Shown one piece after another: positions 1-8,732 of a DNA stretch of 64,000 nt (position 1 is the stretch's first letter; each line of letters begins with the position of its first letter). Made by a program: the position numbers and the translations under genes. Source of the stretch: Sphingomonadales bacterium (GTDB lineage Bacteria > Pseudomonadota > Alphaproteobacteria > Sphingomonadales > Sphingomonadaceae); the NCBI GenBank assembly GCA_027486895.1, contig JAIXOE010000060.1, positions 1-64,000 on the forward strand, in the 5' to 3' direction. Under the pieces are notes generated by a model that was given only the letters and a program-made list of their open reading frames with translations, was not told where the DNA came from and did not search any database.

Positions 1-119
1 CAAATGCCGGTCGCCATGATCTCGACCAGAACCTCGCCGGCCTTCGGCCCCTCAAGATCAAGCTCGACAATCTCAAGCGGCTTCTTGGCTTCAAATGCAA
101 CAGCTGCGCGGGTCTTCAT
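1..119 (-). CDS. Class III alcohol dehydrogenase / S-(hydroxymethyl)glutathione dehydrogenase, N-terminal fragment
   Basis: The gene runs off the left edge; only the first 39 codons are visible, starting with ATG at 117-119. The translation begins [20 protein letters not shown] and continues with a [12 protein letters not shown]-type segment, the usual N-terminus of zinc-dependent class III alcohol dehydrogenases that oxidise S-hydroxymethylglutathione in formaldehyde detoxification. The next residue expected is the first zinc cysteine, which lies outside the window. The family call rests on this short segment, so the exact class is likely but not proven. Confidence 0.75.
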   Translation of the reverse strand, partial: MKTRAAVAFEAKKPLEIVELDLEGPKAGEVLVEIMATGI

Positions 120-180
120 TTTGGTGGGGTCTCCCTGTGACTGCCAACGGCTTTTCCATTAACCGCGCGGACACGCAAGC

Positions 181-954
181 CTAGATTCCGGCATACCACT
201 CATAGTCGCCTACATCTTCCCAATATCCACCTTTTCCAACATGGAATTTTGTCAGATCATCGGTCGCTTCGATGCGCATGACATATTTCGCCTGTTTGTA
301 ACCCAGCTGCCTTTCAACGCGCAGGCGAACAGGTGCGCCATATTTCACCGGCAACATTTCGCCGTTCATGCCCCAGGCCAATATCGTTTGCGGGTGAAAT
401 GCATCAATCAAATCAATCGACTCATAATAAGGCGCAGCGCCGTAATTGTCGGCGCAGTGGAAAACGATATATTTGGCGCGCGCCGATAACCCGGCTTGCT
501 GTAACAGTAAACGCAGCGGTGTACCTTGCCACTGGGCAATGGCACTCCAGCCTTCAACACAATCATGCCGTGTTATTTGGGTTCGCGCGGGCATCGCCCG
601 AAGCGTATTCAGGCTGACATCCATGGGGTTGGCAACCATGCCATCAACACGCAGCTTCCAATCAGCAAACTTATTGTCGACATGCGCAAGATATTCCGCA
701 GACGTCCCCGTCAGCGACCCGTTGGTTTTGAAAACAGGCGAAATGTCGGACGCAATAAATTCGGGCGCAAGCGCAGCGCGGTCCATCAAGCTTCTGTGTA
801 CCACCTTGTTGAGAGACTCGGCTGTGCGCAACGCCGACCGAAATGTGTCGCTTTCATTCAAGGCATCGCAACCACTGAGGATCAGCGCGCTGCCGCCCAA
901 AGTTGCGCCGCGCAAAAGGGCACGTCGTCCGATAGCGTCACGGTCGCTCTTCAT
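181..954 (-). CDS. Periplasmic molybdopterin-dependent oxidoreductase (sulfite-oxidase fold)
   Basis: Protein of 257 aa. The start chosen is ATG at 952-954, because it gives a clean twin-arginine leader (R10-R11, GRRALLRG) followed by a hydrophobic stretch and a lipobox-like LSGC at residues 26-29, and because it overlaps the stop of the upstream cytochrome gene by 4 nt. A longer open frame upstream has no such logic. Cys132 in the RHDCVEGW motif is the expected cysteine ligand of the molybdenum in the sulfite-oxidase/YedY fold. It should be Tat-exported and act in the periplasm, taking electrons from or giving them to the membrane cytochrome encoded just upstream. The substrate cannot be read from sequence; sulfite and methionine-sulfoxide chemistry are family precedents only. 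Confidence 0.85.
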   Translation of the reverse strand: MKSDRDAIGRRALLRGATLGGSALILSGCDALNESDTFRSALRTAESLNKVVHRSLMDRAALAPEFIASDISPVFKTNGSLTGTSAEYLAHVDNKFADWKLRVDGMVANPMDVSLNTLRAMPARTQITRHDCVEGWSAIAQWQGTPLRLLLQQAGLSARAKYIVFHCADNYGAAPYYESIDLIDAFHPQTILAWGMNGEMLPVKYGAPVRLRVERQLGYKQAKYVMRIEATDDLTKFHVGKGGYWEDVGDYEWYAGI

Positions 955-1769
955 GATTCCACTCCCGTCGCGTTGACTTGAGGTGCCTGCCGAACTTTGC
1001 CGGTAATCATCGAACGAATGCCGTTGATTGGCCCCGACAGCAGCACCATCACCAGATGCAGCAGAACAAAACTGCATAAAAGGGCAGCGCAAATGAAGTG
1101 GATCGAACGCGCAGATTGCCGGCCGGCAAATATATCAAGCAACCATGGCAGTGCCGCATTCATAGCCGGCGACATCGCAAGTCCTGTGAAGATCATCAGC
1201 GGCAGCAAAATGAAAATCACCCCTACATAACTGAACTTCTGCAGGATGTTATAGGTGCCTGCACCGTGCGCGTCGAAGCGCAGCCGTGCATGATTTTTAA
1301 TATCGCCCCATATATGCCCAAGGCCCCATTCTGCCTTGCGGATATGCAAATGCCGGCGGATGTGCCCATTCAACAACGACGCCGCCATGAAGCCAGTCAA
1401 CCCGAGTGCGAACAGCCACGCAAAGGCAAAATGCCAACGCCGCGCTGCGCCAAGATTGTAGCCCGTGGGTATCGTCGCCCAGCCCGGGAAGGCAACGCGG
1501 CGGACTTTGTCATTGGCGCCCAATGACAATCCCAACACGCCCGTCGTCTCCAGCGTCGCCGAGCCGACTTTCACAAATCCGGTTGTCCTCGTGTCATCAA
1601 TTTCCAACCACGCGCGGTCTTCGCGCGATCCATATTCGCCCCAATAGAGACGCGGATGTGCATTGAAAATCATCAGACCACTCATCAGCAACACCGTAAG
1701 CGCAACTGCGTTCAACCAGTGCCAAATCCGCGTGGTGGCTTTGTGCCGCTGTACCAGATTATCCGCCAT
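951..1769 (-). CDS. Cytochrome b561-type membrane subunit
   Basis: Protein of 272 aa with about four or five hydrophobic helices. His17 in RIWHWLNA, histidines in the LLNGHIRRHLHIR loop and a late HLVMVLL helix are candidate haem ligands, as in the Ni/Fe-hydrogenase-type cytochrome b family. It is first in a two-gene operon and overlaps the molybdopterin oxidoreductase by the ATGA junction at 951-954. The natural reading is that it passes electrons between the quinone pool and the periplasmic molybdenum enzyme. A long inverted repeat lies about 40 bp upstream of the start. Confidence 0.85.
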   Translation of the reverse strand: MADNLVQRHKATTRIWHWLNAVALTVLLMSGLMIFNAHPRLYWGEYGSREDRAWLEIDDTRTTGFVKVGSATLETTGVLGLSLGANDKVRRVAFPGWATIPTGYNLGAARRWHFAFAWLFALGLTGFMAASLLNGHIRRHLHIRKAEWGLGHIWGDIKNHARLRFDAHGAGTYNILQKFSYVGVIFILLPLMIFTGLAMSPAMNAALPWLLDIFAGRQSARSIHFICAALLCSFVLLHLVMVLLSGPINGIRSMITGKVRQAPQVNATGVES

Positions 1770-1808
1770 CGACCGTTCGCCCCATGATTGATCACACTGG
1801 ACATTATG

Positions 1809-1855
1809 CCAATGTCGTTATGACCACAACAGATACGCAGGTATAACGACATTGG
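1809..1855. repeat. 13-bp perfect inverted repeat upstream of the cytochrome b/molybdoenzyme operon
   Basis: Left arm CCAATGTCGTTAT at 1809-1821 and right arm ATAACGACATTGG at 1843-1855 are exact reverse complements, separated by 21 nt. The repeat lies between the stop of the usher-like gene (1871) and the cytochrome b start (1769), both on the minus strand. There is no T-run after the second arm, so an intrinsic terminator is unlikely. A two-site operator or mRNA stem is more plausible. Confidence 0.6.
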
Positions 1856-1870
1856 ATGCGCTTGGTCGAA

Positions 1871-4585
1871 CTAGGGCCCCTGTGCGTTTGCGGTCTCACC
1901 ATTCAGCATAGACGCAAGTCGCGGAACGAGGCGGGCGATTATAATTCCCATATCCACCGTGCCACTGGATTTGCCCAAGGCAGCAACGCCTGACAATTCT
2001 GGAACCACGCCAATGATGTTGGCCGACAGCGGTGCAACTCTGAGCTTATAATTCCCGTAAGGAATGAACTCGAAGAGGAAAAAGCCATCAAATTCACTGC
2101 GCGTCGACTTCACAACGCGCCCATTTTTATCGACAAGCTCTAGGTCGACGCCGCTGAGCGCTTTGCCACCCTCGCGCTGCAACGTTCCGGATATTTCGCC
2201 TGCTGAAACAAGCGGTAGTTCAATTATCGTCGGAATGCCTGGCCGCGGGGTCACCACAATACCGCTATTGGCAGGTTGCACGAAGGGATCGGGTAAGCTC
2301 GATGCATCAATGCCGATCAGAATCTGCTCATAGGGCTGAAGGCCGTCGATGATCGTGCGGCCTTGGCCATCGGTTGGCAATCCCCGGCCCGTCGAACCAG
2401 CGGTGAGCTCAACATCCTTATGCAGCGCTTCACCGGGCTGGCGGATACCATCAGCGTTATCATCTTGAAAAACAACAGCAAATGCCTGTCCCGATGACGC
2501 GAGCTTTTCGGCGGCAACGCGAATACCGCCGCTATGGGGATTTGGCCCAAGGCTGAAGGCAAGGCTTAGTCCAGCAGCGACGGATCCATCACTGCCGGCC
2601 TCAATCTGCCCGGTGACCGCAAAATATTTAAAGCGCCGACTATGACCGAGCGATAGGCGCGCGCGTGAGTCGCCCGCCGAATAGCCCGCCTCCACTTTCC
2701 AGTCGGAATATTCGCCAGCGCGCCACTCGCCGGTGATTTTGGATTCCCTAAAGCCGGCATCACCTGAAAGGGCAAATGTCGCCTCCCCCCGCAAACGCAG
2801 GCCACCTATCCGCCCCGATAACCGAAGCGCCGAGTCCAACCGAGATGATGGCGTATCACCGCGCCCACTGTGTTCCTGCGTCCATTCAAGTTCTGCGCTT
2901 GCATTTAATCTATTGATATTAAATGACATTCTTGATGCCGCTTCAATTCGGCTGCCGCCATCCGCGCGCTCAATATAGCGAATTTCGCCACGCAGCGGGA
3001 TATATTGCCGCCCCAACTTCAGCGCATGATCAAGCGATATGCTGTTGAAACGCCGAACATCGCGATCATATCGTTCACTTTGATAGTTCCCAAACAGCCA
3101 GGCGCTTTCACCGGCAATAAGCGCTTGCCCGACCTGCGCCAGTACTTGCCCCCGCAGTGCGTAACCCCCAACAAGGTTTGCTGCGCCAGCAACTTCGACC
3201 AGCGTTGGTCCAACCGCACGGCGGACCGATGCTTCAAGATAATATTGGCGCTGCCCGCGCAGTTCCGATGTAAATAGCGAAGCCGCAACTGACGTCTTGG
3301 GGTCAAGTCCGCGCTCAAGTCCGAAACCGCCGCGCCATCCCAAAAAGTCGCTCGGTTCAACATTGCCCAGGTCGATGAGGTCGCGCCCTGCGTCTTGCAC
3401 AGCGGCCCAATAATAGGTTTCTCGGGGAGGAATGGAGTCGAGCCCGACCGGGATCATCTTCATTTCGCGGCGCACCTGACCCTGCGGCCCATAGAGCACG
3501 ACTTCAAAGCGGTTCTGGCCGTAGGACAATTGAACATCAAGAAACTCAAAGCGCCCGTCACCACGGCTTTGGACATAACCAATCAGCTGATCATTGCGGT
3601 ATAGCTCCGCTTCCCAACCATCGGGCAATTCCCCACGGAATACCGTTCTGTCGAAGCTGGCGGGTCGGTTAAGAGGTCGATTGGTAACAAATGCGCCACG
3701 CCCCGCCGTAGTTTGGATGCCAAGCGCGGTCGCATTGGTCGCGACATCGCCGAGCGCGAAATGTGTGGCACCCAAGGGTCCCAATAGGGCGCCATCGGGA
3801 TCCGTCCGATAGGCACGGAGGCGCAAGTTCTCAGGCATACCGCGCCCGTTTGACGATAGGCGGGCATCAACCGAGGCGCCAGCAATCTCCCCACTCGCAT
3901 AAATTTCATAGCGCGCGTCAACCCGGTTCCCTGACCTTTTGTCACGGGCAGCGCTCATAGACGCCACGACGTCTATGGAGGGTGTACGGAAGAATTTATA
4001 CGGATCGCGCGATTGTGGCAGACTGCTGAGGTCAAAATCTTTGGGCGGTTTGACTTTCCCGGCTCGCGCTTTGCGTTCTTCCGCGAGCTCGAATGGCAAC
4101 TTACGGTCAGCGCTTACAAGAATGAGCGCATTGGATTGGTCAGCCTTGATGTTTACATCCAGCCATTTTGCCATGACATCAACGTCAACGCACCAGCCTT
4201 CAGGGACGTCGCGTACGTCGGCAGGGTTCAGGTTTTGTATTTTGTTCACGATTTGTACTATATTGGCTTCGCGGTCGAGCGTGAAAGTCCGGCTTTCTTC
4301 AAATAACCAACCAGTTGCGCGGCGCGACTTCTTGTCCAAACGCACAGGAAGATCGAAAGCGATGATGATATCCGCCAAGTCAATGCAGACGCCGGTATCG
4401 GTTTGATAGCCCCGCACGCCGTCACCAACCCGCCATTGGCCAACGCGTACATCAAAAAGCAGCGCATCATCTTCATTGGCTTGCCAGCCCGCGGCAAACG
4501 CAGGTGCAACCGGAGCCACGAGGACCCCGGTTGCAACGGCGATTGCCGTTAGTGCCTTTAAGGCCTGATGAAAGATGCGGCGCAT
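1871..4585 (-). CDS. Usher-like outer-membrane protein with SdrD-B/carboxypeptidase-regulatory-like C-terminus
   Basis: Protein of 904 aa. Residues 1-31 look like a Sec signal peptide ending in AFA. Residues about 30-200 form a globular N-terminal region. About 200-690 is rich in alternating beta strands (many Arg/Tyr/Gly, as in an outer-membrane barrel), with a small beta domain around 320-375 typical of the usher plug region. A segment with DDNADGIRQPGEA (about 720) is an SdrD-B-like Ca-binding motif, and GEISGTLQREGGKALSGVDL to NYKLRVAP (about 810-860) resembles a carboxypeptidase regulatory fold. It is last in an operon with a PapD-like chaperone (22 nt upstream) and a DUF4402 subunit gene. 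The context argues for an outer-membrane secretion/assembly platform for DUF4402 subunits. It is not a textbook FimD usher; the usher role is inference. Confidence 0.7.
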   Translation of the reverse strand: MRRIFHQALKALTAIAVATGVLVAPVAPAFAAGWQANEDDALLFDVRVGQWRVGDGVRGYQTDTGVCIDLADIIIAFDLPVRLDKKSRRATGWLFEESRTFTLDREANIVQIVNKIQNLNPADVRDVPEGWCVDVDVMAKWLDVNIKADQSNALILVSADRKLPFELAEERKARAGKVKPPKDFDLSSLPQSRDPYKFFRTPSIDVVASMSAARDKRSGNRVDARYEIYASGEIAGASVDARLSSNGRGMPENLRLRAYRTDPDGALLGPLGATHFALGDVATNATALGIQTTAGRGAFVTNRPLNRPASFDRTVFRGELPDGWEAELYRNDQLIGYVQSRGDGRFEFLDVQLSYGQNRFEVVLYGPQGQVRREMKMIPVGLDSIPPRETYYWAAVQDAGRDLIDLGNVEPSDFLGWRGGFGLERGLDPKTSVAASLFTSELRGQRQYYLEASVRRAVGPTLVEVAGAANLVGGYALRGQVLAQVGQALIAGESAWLFGNYQSERYDRDVRRFNSISLDHALKLGRQYIPLRGEIRYIERADGGSRIEAASRMSFNINRLNASAELEWTQEHSGRGDTPSSRLDSALRLSGRIGGLRLRGEATFALSGDAGFRESKITGEWRAGEYSDWKVEAGYSAGDSRARLSLGHSRRFKYFAVTGQIEAGSDGSVAAGLSLAFSLGPNPHSGGIRVAAEKLASSGQAFAVVFQDDNADGIRQPGEALHKDVELTAGSTGRGLPTDGQGRTIIDGLQPYEQILIGIDASSLPDPFVQPANSGIVVTPRPGIPTIIELPLVSAGEISGTLQREGGKALSGVDLELVDKNGRVVKSTRSEFDGFFLFEFIPYGNYKLRVAPLSANIIGVVPELSGVAALGKSSGTVDMGIIIARLVPRLASMLNGETANAQGP

Positions 4586-4607
4586 AGGGTTTTAAGTGAC
4601 CATGCGG

Positions 4608-5462
4608 TCAGGGAAGGACAGCGCGAACCTGGCTGATGAGGCCGCCACCGGCTTCTGGCGCTTCATAATAGGATATGACGATATCACCGCGAACCTGAGC
4701 GGCCAATTCCGGCGAAAGCGGAATCGAGACGACACGGCGGCTTATCTCGGGATAGATGGCGATACCCTTGCTCACATGCAACGGCTCTGAAACGCCCGGT
4801 TTCGTCACGTGAATTTCGCCGAACAATGACCGGTTACCCGACCGGTTCATGTCGAATTCGAGCGTAGGTCCTTCATTGTCCTTGCCAATACGGACATTGG
4901 CCAATGCAGCAGTAGCCGACACATTGCCCTTGCGGACAATGACCGGAATACTGATCCCGTAAATAGGAATGATCTGGATTTTTAAGCCCTCAGTCGGGCT
5001 AGCTGCGGCGTCCACTGGCGTGGCTTTGGGAATGGCGCGAAATAGCATATGCGCTCGGTATTCGCCGTCAGGCAGCGCTTCATTCGGCTGAAGCCCAATC
5101 CGGATAGACTGCGGCTGGTTCGGAGGAAGGGTAACACGCCGTGGTGCATATCGAATAACATCCAAAGCCGACTTTTCTTGATCAGTCGCTTTTTCAGCAT
5201 CGACATCATCAAGCCTGCCTTGCGCGTTCATACGGCGAAGTTCGAGCGTGATCCGGTAGGTCGCCTCTTCGTTGCCGATATTGTTCAAGATGACCTCAGT
5301 TCCACGACGACCGTCGAGGACCACGCGCGTAGGTGCAATGAGCAGATCACCGGCGGCATACGCAGCTGTTGAAGCCACGGTAAAAGAAATTGGAAGAAGG
5401 ATTGCCAACTTCACACTCTGCAGCGCAGTTAGCCAACATGCTTTTCCAAGCAATTTAAACAT
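4608..5462 (-). CDS. PapD-like periplasmic fimbrial chaperone
   Basis: Protein of 284 aa with a signal peptide over residues 1-36 (ends TAAYA). The mature N-terminus DLLIAPTRVVLDGRRGTEVI matches the first strand and linker of PapD-type chaperones, and APRRVTLPPNQPQSIRI is the conserved mid-domain strand bearing the subunit-binding Arg/Pro context. It should bind DUF4402 subunits in the periplasm and hand them to the downstream usher-like protein. A GGGTGA sequence just before the start can serve as ribosome binding site. At 284 aa it is longer than FimC/PapD (about 230-240 aa). Confidence 0.82.
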   Translation of the reverse strand: MFKLLGKACWLTALQSVKLAILLPISFTVASTAAYAAGDLLIAPTRVVLDGRRGTEVILNNIGNEEATYRITLELRRMNAQGRLDDVDAEKATDQEKSALDVIRYAPRRVTLPPNQPQSIRIGLQPNEALPDGEYRAHMLFRAIPKATPVDAAASPTEGLKIQIIPIYGISIPVIVRKGNVSATAALANVRIGKDNEGPTLEFDMNRSGNRSLFGEIHVTKPGVSEPLHVSKGIAIYPEISRRVVSIPLSPELAAQVRGDIVISYYEAPEAGGGLISQVRAVLP

Positions 5463-5573
5463 ATTATTTCACCCACATTGATGCACGAGGGGGTCGATCC
5501 GCCGTGCTGGTCCACGCTGCCAATGTGGAACAATATGGTTACCATCCCGCTAACGATGTTTTGTCACGGGCAC

Positions 5574-5605
5574 AAAAAACCCCCGACAGCTTGGCCGTCG
5601 GGGGT
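5574..5605 (-). terminator. Intrinsic terminator after the DUF4402 gene
   Basis: On the minus strand a 9-bp stem (ACCCCCGAC at 5597-5605 as read in reverse, GTCGGGGGT at 5579-5587) with a 9-nt loop is followed by a run of six T (5574-5579 read in reverse). It lies between the DUF4402 subunit gene (ends 5643) and the chaperone start (5462). If transcription partly reads through, subunit mRNA will exceed chaperone and usher mRNA. Confidence 0.88.
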
Positions 5606-5642
5606 AAGATGCTAGATGATTGCGTCCGCAGACGCAGACGTC

Positions 5643-6137
5643 TTACTGATAATCAGCGGAAACGTTGTATGAGCCTGTGTAGGTTCCGGCAGCTTGGTTA
5701 GCGCCAACTGCAAGCGAACCACCGACGAAGAATATTTGTGGTGCACCAGTGGAGCTGAACGAGGTCATCGATGGTGCCAATGTCAGCACCATGTTATTGC
5801 CGCCCGAGGTCAAAGTTGTGGTCGCTGGTACGTTGATCGCAACAACATAACCCGAGGTTGCGCCGCTTACGGTGAAGCGGCCACGCAGCGCTGTACCAAC
5901 GCAGGTAACGCCAGCCGAGCAAACCCGTGTGTTGGAAGCGGTCGGCAGCACAACTGTTCCTGCGGTACCGCTCGAGGCGACAACACCGAAATCAAGGCCG
6001 TCGTTTTGAGCCAATTGTACGGCTGCGACAATATCAACTTCAGCCGATGCGGTTTGCGTAGCAGCCTGCGCGCCAGTCGAAGCCATTGCAGCGGCGGCGA
6101 CAACACCCAAAAGGGCGAATTTCGTCTTGTTCAACAT
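5643..6137 (-). CDS. DUF4402-family secreted subunit, putative pilin/adhesin
   Basis: Protein of 164 aa with a signal peptide (MLNKTKFALLGVVAAAAMASTGAQA). The mature part is Thr/Ser/Gly/Val-rich and beta-predicted, with LDFGVV near the N-terminus and a closing GTYTGSYNVSADYQ, hallmarks of DUF4402 proteins. Two cysteines in the TRVCSAGVTCVG segment could form a disulfide. It is first in the operon, has its own terminator, and precedes chaperone and usher-like genes. This is the arrangement of a major fimbrial subunit followed by assembly genes. An AAGGA ribosome site precedes the ATG. Surface-fibre function is inference from context. Confidence 0.8.
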   Translation of the reverse strand: MLNKTKFALLGVVAAAAMASTGAQAATQTASAEVDIVAAVQLAQNDGLDFGVVASSGTAGTVVLPTASNTRVCSAGVTCVGTALRGRFTVSGATSGYVVAINVPATTTLTSGGNNMVLTLAPSMTSFSSTGAPQIFFVGGSLAVGANQAAGTYTGSYNVSADYQ

Positions 6138-6364
6138 ATTCTGGTCCTTTGTGACTTAGCAGATTCGGAATGCCCCACTGCATTCACGGTCCTCTATGCA
6201 CATCGAATCATAAATTTTTGCTTTCCATCATGGTTAATGAAAGCTTTCAGCCAAAGCTTAGATTCTGTCATTGACCGGTCAGAAACCAAAGCATTTCCGC
6301 CAACAATCAGAATATCGAACGGCAAGCCCAGATATCAAGACACAGCTATAATATTGAAAAAATA

Positions 6365-7291
6365 TCAGAATTTTTCACCCGTCAGGCGCTGACACAGCAT
6401 GTCGAGCTGATCGAGACTGCCATATTCAAACGTCACGGCCCCTGCACCCGTGGCATTTTTCTGAACGATTCGCACGCTCAAGCCCAACAGGTCGCCCAAA
6501 TGGGATTCCACGGCGCGGATGTCCGCATTGTCACTCGGACCTGTGCTCTTGCCTTTTTTGGCAGTTGGTGCGCGCTCCTTCTGCACAAGCGCTTCAGTAG
6601 CACGGACCGACAGGCCATTTTTGATGACCAACATTGCCAGTGGAACCGCATTTTCGCTTCCCAACAGTGCCCGAGCATGGCCCATCGTCAATTTCTCTTC
6701 GATGACCAAATCGCGCAGCGGCATCGGCAAATCGAGCAGACGCATCATATTCGCCACGTGGCTACGCGACTTGTGGACCAGATCCGCCAACTCGGCAGCA
6801 CTATGCCCGAACAAATCCGTCAGCTTTTTGTAAGCTTCAGCTTCTTCAATGGGGTTGAGATCCTGGCGCTGGATATTCTCCAGCAATGCGATTTCAAGCG
6901 TTTCAGCATCATCGAAATTGCGCACGATCGCCGGCAGGTCGTGCAGCTGAACCCGCTGTGCCGCGCGCCAGCGGCGTTCTCCGGCCACGATTTGATAGCC
7001 ATCCTTAAATGGACGGACGACGATTGGTTGGATAACGCCATGCTTTGCAATGCTGGCCGCCAACTCGTTCAGCTTATCGTCCGAAAAATGGCGGCGCGGC
7101 TGATCCGGGTTTGGGCGTATCTCGGCCACTGCAATTGTCGTGACGCCCAAGCTGCGTGAATCAATATTTGCAGACGCGCGCGCAGAAGACGAATCGCCGC
7201 GCAATGCTTCACCAAGCAAAGCATCCAGACCACGACCCAATCCCATTTTCTTTTTCAAAGGGGATTTTTCCGATGGATTATCATTCGTCAC
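6365..7291 (-). CDS. parB: Chromosome-partitioning protein ParB
   Basis: Protein of 308 aa. The N-terminal GLGRGLDALLGE tail (17-28) is the usual ParA-stimulating segment; GERRWRAAQ at 104-112 is the ParB box II (CTP-binding region), followed by a helix-turn-helix around 150-190 that reads parS and a C-terminal dimerisation domain. It overlaps parA by 4 nt (ATGA). It should load on the two parS sites at 8673-8688 and 10651-10666 and spread as a CTP-dependent clamp to tether the origin region. The next 227 nt downstream, up to the DUF4402 start, is AT-rich and must hold that operon's promoter; I could not place -35/-10 boxes with confidence. Confidence 0.96.
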   Translation of the reverse strand: MTNDNPSEKSPLKKKMGLGRGLDALLGEALRGDSSSARASANIDSRSLGVTTIAVAEIRPNPDQPRRHFSDDKLNELAASIAKHGVIQPIVVRPFKDGYQIVAGERRWRAAQRVQLHDLPAIVRNFDDAETLEIALLENIQRQDLNPIEEAEAYKKLTDLFGHSAAELADLVHKSRSHVANMMRLLDLPMPLRDLVIEEKLTMGHARALLGSENAVPLAMLVIKNGLSVRATEALVQKERAPTAKKGKSTGPSDNADIRAVESHLGDLLGLSVRIVQKNATGAGAVTFEYGSLDQLDMLCQRLTGEKF

Positions 7292-8067
7292 GCTGCGAGC
7301 TCCCGAGCCGGTAACCGGCCAATCAATTCTCTTGCCAATTTCATATACGCCTCTGAACCCGAGCAGCGATGGTCATACACCAACGCCGGAAGCCCATGGC
7401 TTGGTGCCTCGGACAAACGCACGTTCCGCGGGATGACTGTTTCGAACACCAGTTCGCCCAGGCAACTGCGGACGTCATCGGCAACTTGTTCAGTCAGTTT
7501 GTTGCGCTTGTCATACATCGTCAACGCGATGCCCATGATCGTAAGCGCCGGGTTAAACCGCGCTTGAATGCGCTCAACTGTCTGTAATAGCTGACTTAAA
7601 CCTTCCAATGCGAAAAATTCGCATTGTAGCGGCACAAGAATCGAGTCGACCGCTACCAGCGAGTTAATCGTAATGAGCCCAAGCGACGGCGGGCAATCGA
7701 TGATGCATATGTCCCAGTTGGAATCCGATTTGTCGAAAGCCGCCTTCAAGCGTCCGGTGCGGTCCTCATATTCGACAAGTTCGATTTCAGCCCCGGACAG
7801 ATCGACCGTTGCAGGCACAATATCCAAATTGGGAATGAGAGTCGGGATAGCTGCATCCTTCAGAGACGCATCACCGAGCAAAAGATCATAGCTGCTATGT
7901 ACCCGCTGCGCTTGCTTCAAGCCAAGGCCGGTTGACGCATTTCCTTGAGGATCCAGATCAACCAATACGCAACGCCAGCCACTTGCTGCCAATGCAGTAG
8001 CCAGGTTGATAGCCGTCGTGGTTTTGCCAACGCCACCCTTTTGATTTGCCACTGCAATTCGGATCAT
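7288..8067 (-). CDS. parA: Chromosome-partitioning ATPase ParA (Soj)
   Basis: Protein of 259 aa with a deviant Walker A motif KGGVGKTT at 10-17, the DIVPATVDLSGAE segment and the IIDCPPSLG Walker B region, all typical of the MinD/ParA family. It binds DNA non-specifically in its ATP form and is stimulated by ParB, moving origin regions apart. It overlaps rsmG (8064-8067) and parB (7288-7291) by 4 nt each, so the three are translationally coupled. Confidence 0.96.
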   Translation of the reverse strand: MIRIAVANQKGGVGKTTTAINLATALAASGWRCVLVDLDPQGNASTGLGLKQAQRVHSSYDLLLGDASLKDAAIPTLIPNLDIVPATVDLSGAEIELVEYEDRTGRLKAAFDKSDSNWDICIIDCPPSLGLITINSLVAVDSILVPLQCEFFALEGLSQLLQTVERIQARFNPALTIMGIALTMYDKRNKLTEQVADDVRSCLGELVFETVIPRNVRLSEAPSHGLPALVYDHRCSGSEAYMKLARELIGRLPARELAA

Positions 8068-8732
8068 GGTTTCTGTCCCTTTGCTCCGGCCTTACCGCCA
8101 CCTGTGCGCTTGCCAGTCAATGTGCCGACAAGGATACCGGCGTCTGCATCCGTTATGCTTTGTTTTACGCTGAATTCGCCATCCCAGACTATCTCAGCAT
8201 CATCCCACTCTGCAGCAGCGTTACGACCCTTTGGCAGCAGCCACAAAGTATTATTTGTAGAGAAACGCGCGGCCAGTTCAAACAATTTGGGCAAGGGTGC
8301 AAACGCGCGCGCGCTAATGACCGAAAATGGGGCGGTTTTCATGCGCTCAAGCGGCATACCTGCCACGGTCACGCGTCCACCGATATCGAGCATTTCAACT
8401 GCACGCTGCAAATATTCAATGCGACGTGCGCGCGACTCCACAAGAGTCACTTCAAAATCTGTAAGAAACGCGACAATTAACCCCGGAAACCCAGCACCCG
8501 ATCCGAGATCCAGCCATTTTGTATCCGGCCGACGGCTCCCCATAAAGCTGAGCAACTGCGCACTATCCAGGATATGGCGTGACCAGATATCGTCTATTGT
8601 CGAGGCCGCAATGAGGTTCTGGCTCACCGACTCGCGCTTCAAAAACGCAACAAATGCTTCAAGCGCGTCCATTGTTTCACGTGAAACACCCGCAGACGAA
8701 GTCAGCCAATCTTTCGCTTCTGCTTCGGTCAT
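8064..8732 (-). CDS. rsmG: 16S rRNA (guanine(527)-N7)-methyltransferase RsmG
   Basis: Protein of 222 aa. The SAM-binding motif [10 protein letters not shown] lies at 75-84, and the conserved N-terminal VSRET sits at 16-20. RsmG (GidB) methylates G527 in the 530 loop of 16S rRNA. The codons for the VSRET motif and its flanks contain a perfect parS site (8673-8688), so the stretch serves two functions. It overlaps mnmG and parA by 4 nt each. Confidence 0.95.
   Translation of the reverse strand: MTEAEAKDWLTSSAGVSRETMDALEAFVAFLKRESVSQNLIAASTIDDIWSRHILDSAQLLSFMGSRRPDTKWLDLGSGAGFPGLIVAFLTDFEVTLVESRARRIEYLQRAVEMLDIGGRVTVAGMPLERMKTAPFSVISARAFAPLPKLFELAARFSTNNTLWLLPKGRNAAAEWDDAEIVWDGEFSVKQSITDADAGILVGTLTGKRTGGGKAGAKGQKP
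8673..8688. promoter_or_regulatory. parS site 1 (inside rsmG)
   Basis: TGTTTCACGTGAAACA is a perfect 16-bp palindrome and matches the well-known bacterial parS consensus exactly. It lies within the rsmG reading frame. With parAB 600 bp away it is very likely a ParB loading site. Confidence 0.95.

Noticed and set aside
1809-1855. Intrinsic terminator for the usher-like gene
   Set aside because: The loop is 21 nt and no T-run follows the second arm in the direction of transcription.
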